A stretch of 41,256 nucleotides of DNA from Bacteroidota bacterium (GCA_023457535.1 JAEWLN010000058.1:1-41256); one strand, 5' to 3'; positions 7,156-15,402 are shown, counted from the stretch's first letter. Notes: generated by a model from the sequence alone, not told the origin. Program-made: numbers and translations.

Positions 7156-7719
7156 TTATGGATTGCGCCGCCAGCAATAATCAAAATGATCGTCGACCAT
7201 GCCCGTGGCCTGCATGTGCGCGTACACGACGGTAGATCCTACGAACTTGAACCCGCGTTTTTTTAAATCTTTGCTGATCGCATCTGAAAGCGGTGTGGTG
7301 GCCGGAATGCCCGCTCCCGACGGATAATGGTTCACGATGGGTTTGCCGTTTACAAAACCCCAAATGTATCTCGAGAAGCTGCAGAATTCGTTTTGCACTT
7401 CCATAAAAGCCTTTGCGTTCGCCACCGTGCCGCGAATCTTGAGCTGGTTGCGGATGATTCCGGGATCCTGCATGAGTTGTTGTATTTTTTTCTCGCCATA
7501 GCCGGCGATTTTTTTATAGTCAAAATGGTCGAATGCTCTTTTGAAGTTCGGGCGTTTGGCCAGTATCGTGTACCAGCTGAGTCCGGCCTGGAACGTTTCG
7601 AGCAGCAGGAATTCGAATAACGTTGCGTCGTCGAAAACGGGGTTGCCCCATTCATTGTCGTGGTAATCGCGGTACAAGTCGTCTTTTTCGCACCAGGCGC
7701 AACGTTTTTTAGTGTCCAT
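7156..7719 (-). CDS. tag: DNA-3-methyladenine glycosylase I
   Basis: 187 residues, the expected length. Tag removes 3-methyladenine from alkylated DNA to begin base-excision repair. The zinc ligands known from E. coli Tag (Cys4, His17, His175, Cys179) are all found shifted by three: Cys7, His20, His178 and Cys182. The active-site ETFQAGLSW segment gives Glu41 and Trp49. The start overlaps the end of the upstream transporter gene by 11 bases and the S41 peptidase gene follows after 33 bases, so the three are probably co-transcribed. Confidence 0.97.
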   Translation of the reverse strand: MDTKKRCAWCEKDDLYRDYHDNEWGNPVFDDATLFEFLLLETFQAGLSWYTILAKRPNFKRAFDHFDYKKIAGYGEKKIQQLMQDPGIIRNQLKIRGTVANAKAFMEVQNEFCSFSRYIWGFVNGKPIVNHYPSGAGIPATTPLSDAISKDLKKRGFKFVGSTVVYAHMQATGMVDDHFDYCWRRNP

Positions 7720-8359
7720 GTGGGTTGATGTATTTGTCGATTAGAAAGTGCGCGAAATAGATTACCGGTGTCAGCGCGATGGCAATGACGAGTTTAACGC
7801 CATAGCCGGTAAGCCCCGATGCGATGTACGTGGGCGTATCCATTTGCCCGGTCAGGTAGAACGCAATGCCGAGCACGATAAAGCTGTCAAAAAACTGCGA
7901 AATAACGGTCGATCCGGTGCTGCGCAGCCACAACATCCGTTTGCCTGTACGGTTCTTGACAAAATGGAAAATTGTCACGTCTATCATTTGCGAAACCAGG
8001 AACGCGGTGATGCTGCCCACGATGATCCACATACTTTGCCCGAATACTGAAAAGAATGCCGCATCCTTGACGCCGCTGATGTCCGATGCCGGGATCCGGA
8101 TGGCGAGAAGCAGCAGTAAAAAGCTGTAGGCAATGAGCGCCGCGGTGATGAACGACAATTTGCGCACGCCTTTTTCGCCAAAATATTCGTTGATCAGGTC
8201 CGTAGTGATGAAAACAACCGGCCAGGGTAAAATACCGATGCTCATGGGGATGCCGAACACATCGATGAGCTTGCCGCCGATCATTTCTGCGGTGACGGCG
8301 TTGGTGATGAAAATCCCGGCCAGGATGACGTAAAGCGTGTCTTTTTTGGTTTGGAACAT
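7709..8359 (-). CDS. yhhQ: queuosine precursor transporter, YhhQ/VUT family
   Basis: 216-residue inner-membrane protein with about six helices. Family motifs are TDLINEYFGEKGVRK after the second helix, SQMIDVTIFHFVKNRTG, and RSTGSTVISQFFDSFIV. E. coli YhhQ takes up preQ0/preQ1 for tRNA queuosine modification, and the same role is inferred here. The ATG at 8359 lies 17 bases from a TATATTTG -7 box. It is the first gene of the operon with tag and the S41 peptidase. The gene name is by family; no queuosine gene lies nearby to confirm. Confidence 0.93.
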   Translation of the reverse strand: MFQTKKDTLYVILAGIFITNAVTAEMIGGKLIDVFGIPMSIGILPWPVVFITTDLINEYFGEKGVRKLSFITAALIAYSFLLLLLAIRIPASDISGVKDAAFFSVFGQSMWIIVGSITAFLVSQMIDVTIFHFVKNRTGKRMLWLRSTGSTVISQFFDSFIVLGIAFYLTGQMDTPTYIASGLTGYGVKLVIAIALTPVIYFAHFLIDKYINPHGH

Positions 8360-8376
8360 ACGATGCGATTGCCTTT

Positions 8377-8384
8377 CAAATATA
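8377..8384 (-). promoter_or_regulatory. -7 box of the yhhQ-tag-S41 operon
   Basis: On the minus strand the sequence is TATATTTG, an exact TAnnTTTG match, 17 bases before the ATG. No clear -33 TTTG at 19-21 bases upstream. Confidence 0.55.
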
Positions 8385-8436
8385 GCGAAATTTTGTGCCG
8401 GGGAAATGCCGGGATGCAGATTGCGTTTCCCGATTG

Positions 8437-8625
8437 TTTTGCGTGAGGGATGGAAGCGGCATCCTTTTGCGCCTGCGGGGCGTTACAGGCGATGTGGCCG
8501 ACGTTTTATACGGGCCGGTCAAGGTGCGTGGGCCGGCCGCAAAAGATACAGCGTACAGCCCGACGGCGCCCGCCAGGTGCTACTTACACGCGGGTTTCCA
8601 AGCGCCGGCACGCCCAGATCCAAAA
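8437..8625 (-). repeat. dispersed hairpin element, copy B (inverted)
   Basis: Read on the minus strand it shares GGGCGTGCCGGCG, GTCGGGCTGTACGCTGTATC and GGATGCCGCTTCCATCCCTC with the copy at 38441-38570, and the last two blocks in part with 3328-3426. The base of the central hairpin is CTTTTGCG (8464-8471) with CGCAAAAG (8538-8545), enclosing a 66-base GC-rich insert absent from the other copies. It fills most of the interval between tsf and the yhhQ promoter. Short open frames here translate the repeat and are not genes. Confidence 0.8.
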
Positions 8626-8636
8626 CACGCCCAAAC

Positions 8637-8667
8637 AAAAAACCCGACTCTTTCAAGCCGGGTTTTT
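8637..8667 (-). terminator. terminator of the rplM-rpsI-rpsB-tsf unit
   Basis: A nine-base stem (8638-8646 with 8659-8667) built on AAACCCG/CGGGTTT, with T residues on both strands, 19 bases after the tsf stop codon. It could also stop transcription on the plus strand. Confidence 0.85.
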
Positions 8668-8685
8668 ATCGTGAATTAATAACGA

Positions 8686-9507
8686 TTAACCTAAAGCGAC
8701 ACGCTTAAAGCCTGTAACGGTAAGGTCTGCGCCAACTGATTTTACATACGCAGAAACGCTCATCGAGCTGTCTTTGATGTAATCCTGGTTGACAAGGGTG
8801 TTGTCTTTGAAGAAACGTTGCAATTTGCCTTTTGCGATGTTGTCCAGCATGGCCTCCGGCTTGCCTTCCTGACGCAATTGGTCTTTGGCGATCTCGATTT
8901 CTTTGGCAACGGTATCGGCGTCAACACCGGTTTCGTCCAAAGCAATAGGAGACATGGCAGCGGCTTGCATCGCTACGTTTTTAGCGGCTTCCTCAGCGCC
9001 TTCCACATTGGCAGACAAGGCTACCAAAACGGCGATCTTGCCTGAGTGAACGTATGATCCGATGAAAGCGCCTTTGAGTTTTTCGAAAGATGCGATCTCG
9101 ATCTTTTCACCGATCACACCTGTTTGCTCGATCAGTTTTTCTGCAACTGTGATGCCGTTGAAATCTGCGGCAAGGAATGATTCTTTGCTGTCGTGGTTCA
9201 AAGCGATGTTGGCCAAATCGTTTGCCAATTTCTGGAAACCTTCGTTTTTACCTACGAAATCTGTTTCGCAGTTGAGCGTCATCACAACACCTTCTGTTTT
9301 GTCTGCGTTGACTACGGCTACGGCAGCACCTTCAGTAGACTCACGGTCTGAACGGTTGGCGGCTACTTTCTGGCCTTTTTTGCGCAGGTTTTCGATTGCG
9401 AGGTCAAAATCGCCATCGGCTTCAACCAATGCTTTTTTGCAATCCATCATACCGGCACCGGTGATGGTTCTTAATTTATTTACGTCTGCAGCTGTTATAG
9501 TTGCCAT
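8686..9507 (-). CDS. tsf: translation elongation factor Ts
   Basis: 273 residues. EF-Ts is the nucleotide exchange factor that recycles EF-Tu-GDP. The N-terminal UBA-like domain is clear (AADVNKLRTITGAGMMDCKK, then ENLRKKGQKVAANRSDR), followed by the LNCETDFVGKNEGFQKLAND core motif that contacts EF-Tu. It follows rpsB, the usual bacterial order, with 147 bases between that contain a long inverted repeat. Confidence 0.98.
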   Translation of the reverse strand: MATITAADVNKLRTITGAGMMDCKKALVEADGDFDLAIENLRKKGQKVAANRSDRESTEGAAVAVVNADKTEGVVMTLNCETDFVGKNEGFQKLANDLANIALNHDSKESFLAADFNGITVAEKLIEQTGVIGEKIEIASFEKLKGAFIGSYVHSGKIAVLVALSANVEGAEEAAKNVAMQAAAMSPIALDETGVDADTVAKEIEIAKDQLRQEGKPEAMLDNIAKGKLQRFFKDNTLVNQDYIKDSSMSVSAYVKSVGADLTVTGFKRVALG

Positions 9508-9568
9508 GTTTTTTAATTTAAAGATTAAATGATTTAAAGATCAAATATCCAGGTGAACTGAATATTAA

Positions 9569-9645
9569 AAAAGATTGAAGATATTGAGAACTGAAAGTTT
9601 CGATTTGCACCGACGGTCTTTCAACTTTCAATCCTTCAATCTTTT
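9569..9645 (-). repeat. long inverted repeat between rpsB and tsf
   Basis: AAAAGATTGAAG (9569-9580) is perfectly complementary to CTTCAATCTTTT (9634-9645); inside, TGAAAG (9592-9597) pairs with CTTTCA (9618-9623). The transcript between rpsB and tsf can therefore fold into a long interrupted hairpin. There is no U-tract typical of a terminator on the minus strand, so processing or differential stability of the rpsB-tsf message is more likely than termination. Confidence 0.6.
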
Positions 9646-9654
9646 AATCTGAAA

Positions 9655-10488
9655 TTACTCTCCGGTTTTCTCTTCCGCTTCTACAGCAGGAGCTTCAGCA
9701 GCAGGCGCTTCTACCGCAGTTGCAGGCACTTCTGCTTCTGCAGTTGCAGCAGCTTCCATGTCGTTTGCTTCGGTTTCGTCTTCTGTAGCTGCATCGGAAT
9801 TTCTGTTCGAAAGACCGTCTTGTACGGCAGCAGTAACCAGGGTTAAAATCTTATCGATTGATTTAGAAGCATCATCATTTGCCGGGATGACGTAATCGAC
9901 CTCACGTGGGTCAGAATTCGTATCGACCATAGCGAAAACTGGAATGTTTAATTTGTGTGCTTCTTTAATTGCGATGTGTTCAGCTTTGATGTCAACTACA
10001 AAAAGTGCAGCCGGCAATCTAGACATGTCAGCGATAGAACCCAAGTTTTTCTCGAGTTTCGCACGAAGACGATCTACCTGTAAACGTTCTTTTTTAGACA
10101 GGGTTTGGAAAGTACCGTCTTTCTTCATTTTGTCGATAGAAGCCATTTTCTTGACGGCTTTACGGATCGTAACGAAGTTGGTCAGCATACCGCCCGGCCA
10201 TCTTTCAGTGATGTAAGGCATGTTTACTGCTTTTGCTTTTTCAGCAACGATATCTTTCGCTTGTTTTTTGGTCGCAACGAAAAGGATTTTGCGGCCAGAT
10301 GCGGCGATTTTCTTCATGGCTTCGTTAGCCTCTTCGATTTTCGCGGCAGTTTTGTACAGGTTGATAATGTGAATTCCATTACGCTCCATGTAAATGTACG
10401 GGGCCATGTTCGGGTCCCATTTTCTGGTCATGTGCCCAAAGTGGACACCTGCTTCCAGTAAGTCTTTAACTTCTACTTTGTTTGCCAT
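9655..10488 (-). CDS. rpsB: 30S ribosomal protein S2 with an acidic C-terminal extension
   Basis: 277 residues. Residues 1-~225 are a full S2: VKDLLEAGVHFGHMTRKWDP, ITERWPGGMLTNFVTIRKAVKK, LPAALFVVDIKAEHIAIKEA and IPVFAMVDTNSDPREVDYVIPANDDA. The remaining ~50 residues are a low-complexity Ala/Glu/Pro/Thr tail not needed for the S2 fold. The transcript comes from rpsI, 212 bases upstream, or from an unrecognised promoter in that gap. Confidence 0.98.
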   Translation of the reverse strand: MANKVEVKDLLEAGVHFGHMTRKWDPNMAPYIYMERNGIHIINLYKTAAKIEEANEAMKKIAASGRKILFVATKKQAKDIVAEKAKAVNMPYITERWPGGMLTNFVTIRKAVKKMASIDKMKKDGTFQTLSKKERLQVDRLRAKLEKNLGSIADMSRLPAALFVVDIKAEHIAIKEAHKLNIPVFAMVDTNSDPREVDYVIPANDDASKSIDKILTLVTAAVQDGLSNRNSDAATEDETEANDMEAAATAEAEVPATAVEAPAAEAPAVEAEEKTGE

Positions 10489-10591
10489 TTTGATAATAGT
10501 TTACGTTCTGTTGATTAGCAATGTTCCCTTTGGCTTTAGGCGTTAACCCATGTGCACTTTGGCAAGGCTTCATTTTGATGCTAAACTAGTT

Positions 10592-10607
10592 TCAGGCCGC
10601 AGCCTGA
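10592..10607 (-). other. small hairpin in the rpsB leader
   Basis: TCAGGC (10592-10597) and GCCTGA (10602-10607) form a perfect 6-bp stem with a 4-base loop in the 212-base gap between rpsI and rpsB, about 105 bases ahead of the rpsB start. It has no T run. It could be part of an S2-binding leader; that is a guess based on position. Nothing else was recognised in this gap. Confidence 0.35.
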
Positions 10608-10700
10608 GAACAACAATAACTTAGTTTTAATGATTTGTTTTGGTCGTTGTCGTCTGCTTTTGGTCCTTCAACTTTCCGACATTCGACATTCGACTGAAAA

Positions 10701-11087
10701 TTAACGTTTCGAGAATTGGAATCTCTTACGCGCTTTCTTCTGACCAAATTTCTTACGCTCAACCATACGCGGGTCGCGGGTAAGCAATCCTTCAGGCTTC
10801 AGGATCGCACGGTTTCCTTCGCCCACTTCGCACATAGCGCGTGACAAAGCCATACGTACTGCTTCTGCCTGACCGGTTGTTCCGCCGCCGTAAACGTTAA
10901 CTTTAACGTCGAAGCTTTCAGAATTGTCTGTCATTTGCAAAGGCTGCATTACTTTGTACTGCAATGTAGCAGTAGGGAAGTAAGTTGCGAATTCCTTTTT
11001 GTTTACGGTGATTTTACCTGTTCCTTCAGAAACATACACACGTGCTACGGCTGTTTTTCTACGGCCGATTTTGTGAATTACTGCCAT
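10701..11087 (-). CDS. rpsI: 30S ribosomal protein S9
   Basis: 128 residues, standard length. Typical S9 sequence: IGRRKTAVARVYVSEGTGKI, then VNVYGGGTTGQAEAVRMALSRA, and a basic end KFGQKKARKRFQFSKR, whose C-terminal arginine reaches toward P-site tRNA. The start overlaps the rplM stop as TAATG, the usual tight rplM-rpsI coupling. Confidence 0.98.
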   Translation of the reverse strand: MAVIHKIGRRKTAVARVYVSEGTGKITVNKKEFATYFPTATLQYKVMQPLQMTDNSESFDVKVNVYGGGTTGQAEAVRMALSRAMCEVGEGNRAILKPEGLLTRDPRMVERKKFGQKKARKRFQFSKR

Positions 11088-11542
11088 TACTTAAGATCGT
11101 TTAGGTTAACAGTTTTAGGTTTTTGAGCGCCTTGTTTGTGCTCTGAACCTACAACAACATTCAGGTTTCTGAAAAGCTCAGCGCCCAATTTGTTCTTAGG
11201 GAGCATACCTTTCACTGCTTTTTCTACCAAAGCTGCCGGGTTTTTGGCCTGCAATACTTTAGCGGTCAAAGTTCTCTGACCTCCTGGGTAACCGGTATGA
11301 CGCATGTAGATTTTGTCGTCCAGTTTAGACCCCGTAAGGTTGATTTTTTCTGCGTTGATAACAATCACGTTATCGCCACAGTCAACGTGCGGTGTGTAAC
11401 TTGGCTTGTACTTGCCTCTCAAGATCATAGCGACCTTAGAAGCCAGACGCCCCAAGTTGTGACCATCAGCATCAACGACTACCCACTCTTTGGTGACTGT
11501 CGCCTTGTTGGCCGATACTGTCTTGTAGCTTAATGTGTTCAC
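11087..11542 (-). CDS. rplM: 50S ribosomal protein L13, GTG start
   Basis: 151 residues. L13 is an early-assembly protein of the large subunit. Characteristic segments are KEWVVVDADGHNLGRLASKVA, YTPHVDCGDNVIVINAEKI and RHTGYPGGQRTLTAKVLQAKNP, followed by GMLPKNKLGAELFRNLNV. The start codon at 11542 is GTG and no in-frame ATG lies upstream. The promoter is at 11588-11618. First gene of the rplM-rpsI-rpsB-tsf unit. Confidence 0.97.
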   Translation of the reverse strand: MNTLSYKTVSANKATVTKEWVVVDADGHNLGRLASKVAMILRGKYKPSYTPHVDCGDNVIVINAEKINLTGSKLDDKIYMRHTGYPGGQRTLTAKVLQAKNPAALVEKAVKGMLPKNKLGAELFRNLNVVVGSEHKQGAQKPKTVNLNDLK

Positions 11543-11587
11543 AATAATTTATTTTAATTAAACATTCCATCCCCAATAAAGGGGTTG

Positions 11588-11618
11588 CAAAAGTACAATT
11601 AATTATTTTAAATGCAAA
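11588..11618 (-). promoter_or_regulatory. Bacteroidota-type promoter of rplM-rpsI
   Basis: On the minus strand TTTG (11615-11618), 19 bases, then TACTTTTG (11588-11595): both boxes match the Bacteroidota consensus with ideal spacing. Predicted transcription start about 11582, a leader of roughly 40 bases before the GTG. Confidence 0.8.
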
Positions 11619-11719
11619 CGCCTATTAAAGATTATTTTAAGGCTGTTAAAACCGACGGCGAAAATATAAAAAACCCATGCCAAAACCCACCATAATATCC
11701 AGCCCGCCAATTATATTCT

Positions 11720-11727
11720 TATATTTG
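11720..11727 (+). promoter_or_regulatory. -7 box of the LacI-type regulator gene
   Basis: TATATTTG matches TAnnTTTG, 28 bases before the ATG at 11756. No TTTG at the -33 position. Confidence 0.5.
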
Positions 11728-11755
11728 CGTTCTCACAGCCAACTCCCATCGACGT

Positions 11756-12775
11756 ATGAAAGAAAAAGCGACCCTCAAGCAGATTGCCAAAGCACTCCAC
11801 GTTTCCGTTTCGACCGTTTCAAAAGCGCTCAATAACAGTCCGGAGATTTCCGAGCCGACCAAAATCCGCATACAGGAATACGCCAAACTCAAGAATTACA
11901 AACCCAACGTCATCGGGCTAAACCTCAAAAACCGTTCGACCAAAACCATCGGCGTGATCGTTCCCAACATTCTCAATTCGTTTTTTGCCAAGGTTTTCAG
12001 CGGAATTGAAAAAGTCGCGGAGGAAAAAGGCTACAACGTGATTACGTGCATCTCCAACGAATCGCTCGAAAAGGAAGTCCACGCGCTCGAAATGCTCAGC
12101 AACGGCACGATCGACGGGTTCATTTTGTCGATTTCGGAAGAGGCGCAGAAACTCGGCCAGTTCGGCCATTTCAAAGAGATCATCAAAGACGGAACGCCCA
12201 TTGTGATGTTCGACCGCGTATCGGACGAAGTGGCGTGCGACAAAGTAATCGTCGACGATTTCGAATCGGCGGTCAATGCCACGCAGCACCTGATCAATCT
12301 GGGTTGCCGCAAAATCGCGCTGTTTTCGGCCATTGACAATCTCAGCGTCGGGAAATTGCGCGCCAAAGGCTATGACGAGGCGCTTGCCAAAAACAACATC
12401 GGGCGCAACGACAGTTTGGTGATCTTAACCGATTCCGAAGCCGATTTCAACGCCCAGGCAGAAGCGCTGTTCGCCGCACATACTATCGATGGCGTGTTTG
12501 CCGTGGATGAGCACACGTCTGTTTCGTCGATCAAACTCGCGCTGCGCAACGGCTACAAAATCCCGGAAGAACTCTCGGTGATTGGTTTCGCAGACGGCAT
12601 CTGGTCGCGCCGCATGACGCCCAGTTTGTCCACTGTAAGCCAGCACGGGCCTGAAATCGGGGAGGCCGCCGCAAAGTTGCTTATCGACCGTCTTGAAAGC
12701 AAAGAGCACAAAGGGTTCCAGACGCAAACCATCCAAACTGAGTTGCGACAGCGCGAATCGACGCGAAAATTATAG
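11756..12775 (+). CDS. LacI/GalR-family transcriptional regulator
   Basis: 339 residues. Residues 5-27 form the LacI helix-turn-helix (ATLKQIAKALHVSVSTVSKA), with a hinge helix near residues 50-60 (NVIGLNLKNRSTKTIGVIVP). The rest is a periplasmic-binding-protein-like effector domain, e.g. NSFFAKVFSGIEKVAEEKGY, DGFILS, PIVMFDR, DDFESAVNATQHLINLGCRKIA and the late LSVIGFADG and TPSLSTVSQ. Effectors are usually sugars. No sugar-catabolic gene is adjacent, so the regulon is unknown; the 13-26-kb operon next to it runs the opposite way and shows no evident operator. Confidence 0.95.
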   Translation: MKEKATLKQIAKALHVSVSTVSKALNNSPEISEPTKIRIQEYAKLKNYKPNVIGLNLKNRSTKTIGVIVPNILNSFFAKVFSGIEKVAEEKGYNVITCISNESLEKEVHALEMLSNGTIDGFILSISEEAQKLGQFGHFKEIIKDGTPIVMFDRVSDEVACDKVIVDDFESAVNATQHLINLGCRKIALFSAIDNLSVGKLRAKGYDEALAKNNIGRNDSLVILTDSEADFNAQAEALFAAHTIDGVFAVDEHTSVSSIKLALRNGYKIPEELSVIGFADGIWSRRMTPSLSTVSQHGPEIGEAAAKLLIDRLESKEHKGFQTQTIQTELRQRESTRKL

Positions 12776-13028
12776 ATTGGCCCGGTTGACGCCGGCTTAA
12801 TCCAGAATGCTTTGAATAATTGATTGCCATTGGTGCCAAAGCGGATATTACGCTCGACGTTCCTTAAGCGTTAACGGCCGGGCATTCGCTGAAACTGATC
12901 AACATCAGTGGCGCGAAGTGGACGGCCAGGATCAGCCGGTGAGGCATAAAAAGCTGTCGTCCAACGGCAACTTTTATATTGTGTTGTCATCGATGCGCAA
13001 AACCGCCCTGGTATTATTTCCGTTAATT
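12776..13028. other. gene-free stretch, possible decayed coding remnant
   Basis: 253 bases between the LacI gene and the inverted-repeat element. A frame starting near 12855 reads a hydrophobic stretch interrupted by stop codons, and another frame stays open for about 85 codons without a start. Neither gives a recognisable family. Base composition is like coding DNA, so a degraded gene end is possible, but nothing here can be called a gene. Confidence 0.3.
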
Positions 13029-13144
13029 TACAGATTTTCTGTAATTGCGTTTGGAATAAAAAATGTATTTTCAGGATAGGGAAGGGGGCGTTGGAAGTAT
13101 ATCCCAATGGAATAAAATCGGCACTTCATTACAGAAAATCTGTA
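13029..13144 (-). mobile_element. MITE-like 116-bp element, solitary inverted copy
   Basis: Bounded by TACAGATTTTCTGTA (13029-13043) and its exact reverse complement (13130-13144); each end is also palindromic. Read on the minus strand it aligns with the elements at 206-320 and 436-551 over its full length, including the GCCCCCTTCCCTAT block, and similarity extends about 15 bases outward on one side (TTTAACAAAA). It lies 62 bases after the 3' end of the large operon. No coding capacity. Length and ends agree with the array copies, although the interior is diverged. Confidence 0.65.
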
Positions 13145-13206
13145 CATTTTGTTAAAGTTTCACAAGCCACCGCTTTACATTGAAATGCAGCCCATTGTAT
13201 TGCCTT

Positions 13207-13863
13207 TTACGAAAGCCTCACCTGAAAGATGTAATTGGTTTCAGCAAACACTTTTTTCTCCTGTACCAATTCCAAAGTCATTGCGTAGCGGCCAGCGATT
13301 GATTTGATCGTATCAATCCGGCAATCTTCTGACAGGATCATATATGTTTCGGCCAGCGCAAATGCCCCCAACTGCGCAAATAAGTTTTCGAAATAGTCAA
13401 AATCTTCGCCGCAAAACCAGGCGCGCTCAGCCACAGATTGCGGATTTTTAGGGTAATACGGCGGGTTGATCACTATATAGTCAAACCGTTGCCCGCTTAA
13501 CGAAGTAAATAAATCGGAGGTTCTGATATCGATCGCGACCGCATTTTGGAGCGCATTTTCATGCAATGCCTCAAGCGCTTTCTGGTTGATGTCGATCGCC
13601 GTGACCCATGCGCCCTGTTTTGCCGCGACTATAGCTATTACACCACAGCCGCAGCCGAGTTCAAGAAATTGTTTTTTATCCAGCGGCAACGTTTCAATAA
13701 ATTGCAGCAACAATTTTGTGCTGAGGGTCATAAATGGCGGGAACACTGTGGGCTCTACCCAGACTGAAACCCCACGGTAGCTATACTTCCGCCGTTTTTT
13801 GAGGTATTGCGCGCTGGCTTTTTGCAGCAATGGACTTATCATTCGCTTGATGATCGTTCTCAT
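13207..13863 (-). CDS. SAM-dependent methyltransferase with an NPPY motif
   Basis: 218 residues. The class I methyltransferase fold is clear: FLELGCGCGVIAIVAA (SAM-binding motif I), VTAIDINQKAL (acidic loop), then VINPPYYPKNP. The NPPY motif is typical of enzymes that methylate planar nitrogen atoms, such as the PrmC/HemK protein glutamine methyltransferases and N6-adenine methyltransferases. It lacks the PrmC N-terminal helical domain, so the substrate is open. It is the last gene of the eleven-gene operon, 15 bases after the radical SAM gene. Confidence 0.88.
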   Translation of the reverse strand: MRTIIKRMISPLLQKASAQYLKKRRKYSYRGVSVWVEPTVFPPFMTLSTKLLLQFIETLPLDKKQFLELGCGCGVIAIVAAKQGAWVTAIDINQKALEALHENALQNAVAIDIRTSDLFTSLSGQRFDYIVINPPYYPKNPQSVAERAWFCGEDFDYFENLFAQLGAFALAETYMILSEDCRIDTIKSIAGRYAMTLELVQEKKVFAETNYIFQVRLS

Positions 13864-13878
13864 AATCCTGTTTCAATT

Positions 13879-15402
13879 TCATTCCGAATAAAATCCTTCA
13901 ATCTCCGGCTGGCGGTATTTCCACCATTTGTGCATCGCCTTGATTTCATACGGAAAGCGATACAGACGCATTTTATAGCGCAAACCCGATACGGCCTGTA
14001 AAAGTTGTTTTTTATAGCCGCGAATCCTGAAATCTGATACCGTAGGGTAATAGCCGTTCAAAACCGTTTCGAAATTGCGGATCGTATCGATCATATACGG
14101 CTTGAGCCACGGCGTAAGCGGATTTTTGCGCAAATCAAAATTTTCCCAACTTGGAGAAATCCATTCTTCGAGCGTTTCCGGAAATGAAAATCCGGCCGCT
14201 GTGATTTGCCGGTACAGTTCCGAGCCTTTAGTGGGTACCGGGCTGAACAGGTAAATGATGATTTCTGCGTTGGGGTTGATCGCTTTGATTTCGCGGATGA
14301 AATTAATGTCCCACAAAATCTGCTCATATACCTCACGTTCGGTCCTGGCCGGCATGCCCAGAACAAATGACAGCTCCGGGATGATATCGGCATTTTTCAT
14401 TCTACGTACAAAATCTTTGATCATCTGCCCCGATTGTGTCCCGCCTTTGTTCATTTGTTTGAGCACGGCATCGTTTCCGGTCTCGGCGCCCAGGAAAATC
14501 ATTTTGCATCCCGCTTTTCGCATCAGGGCAAGTTCTTCATCAGTGTATTTGTTGATTGTGTCGATGCGGCCTTCGCCCCAAAAACTGAGGTTGTCGTGCC
14601 GGATCAGATCGCAAAATTCAAGCACGCGTTTTTTGGAAGTAAAGAAATTGTTGTCGTGGAATTCAATGGCATCGATGTTATATCGGTCTTTAAAATAGCG
14701 CACGTCCTGGTAAATCCTTTGTGCAGACATGCCTTTCCATTTGGCGTTGTAGATCGGGACGACCGCGCAAAACGAACACGAAAACGGGCAGCCCATACTG
14801 GAGTGGTATGACAAGGTCCTGTTACCCATAAAAGTCCGGGCCAGGTATTGCCGTACGGGATAAAACGTATTCAAAAAATCGTACGGCAATCGCGGCAGTG
14901 CGTCCTGATCGAGCAATGCTTCGACGGGCGTTTTGACGATTTCGTTTTGCGGGTTTTTAAAAATCAGGTTGCGGATTTGCGGCAACAGATGGGTCTGGCC
15001 GGCTTCAATTGCGGCGATGAGTTCAGGAAAAGTATTGTCGCCCGGCCCATTGACAATATAATCTACGACGCCCGATTCGATGGCTACCTGGTATTGGTTC
15101 GACGCAAAATAGCCGCCCCAGATGGTCACCACGTGGGGGAATTTTTCGCGGATTTTGCTCGTAAACGGAATGGCCTGCCTGAGTTGCGGACCCGGCATCA
15201 CCGTTGATCCAAAATAGGCGAACTGGCCCGTTGCAAGATAATTTTCGATGGTTTGCCACGGGTCTTTTTCAAGATTGCCGTCCACAAACACATATTCATA
15301 TCTTTCATGGATGGATGCTCCTACCTGCAGTATCGAATTTGGGATCCGGTGCTTGCCGTTGGCGCTTTTTGGGTTGAACAGTATGATTTTGCGTTGGGTC
15401 AT
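13879..15402 (-). CDS. B12-binding-domain-type radical SAM protein (third of three)
   Basis: 507 residues. Residues 1-~140 resemble the cobalamin-binding Rossmann domain placed before many radical SAM cores (FGSTVMPGPQLRQA, VTIWGGYFASN, VDYIVNGPGDNTFPELI). The radical SAM core carries the 4Fe-4S motif CPFSCSFC with Cys205, Cys209 and Cys212, and later IFLGAETGNDAVL and LSFVLGMPARTERE. Families of this layout do methylations, ring formations or other radical chemistry on lipids and natural products. It overlaps the upstream methyltransferase as ATGA. It is clearly less similar to the other two radical SAM proteins of the operon than they are to each other. Confidence 0.92.
   Translation of the reverse strand: MTQRKIILFNPKSANGKHRIPNSILQVGASIHERYEYVFVDGNLEKDPWQTIENYLATGQFAYFGSTVMPGPQLRQAIPFTSKIREKFPHVVTIWGGYFASNQYQVAIESGVVDYIVNGPGDNTFPELIAAIEAGQTHLLPQIRNLIFKNPQNEIVKTPVEALLDQDALPRLPYDFLNTFYPVRQYLARTFMGNRTLSYHSSMGCPFSCSFCAVVPIYNAKWKGMSAQRIYQDVRYFKDRYNIDAIEFHDNNFFTSKKRVLEFCDLIRHDNLSFWGEGRIDTINKYTDEELALMRKAGCKMIFLGAETGNDAVLKQMNKGGTQSGQMIKDFVRRMKNADIIPELSFVLGMPARTEREVYEQILWDINFIREIKAINPNAEIIIYLFSPVPTKGSELYRQITAAGFSFPETLEEWISPSWENFDLRKNPLTPWLKPYMIDTIRNFETVLNGYYPTVSDFRIRGYKKQLLQAVSGLRYKMRLYRFPYEIKAMHKWWKYRQPEIEGFYSE

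Noticed and set aside
8337..8708. Open frames across the dispersed element, including one reading REGWKRHPF
   Set aside because: The same peptide-like string appears wherever the DNA element occurs (also near 38371-38565 on the minus strand), in frames without starts or family similarity. It is the repeat translated, not a gene.
11756..12775. LacI-type protein as the regulator of the radical SAM operon
   Set aside because: It is adjacent to the 3' end of that operon, not its promoter, and no palindromic operator was seen near 26.0-26.2 kb.
12855..13015. Possible remnant of an extracellular protein gene
   Set aside because: The suggestive frame is broken by stops and no motif is recognisable; it was kept only as a described gene-free stretch.
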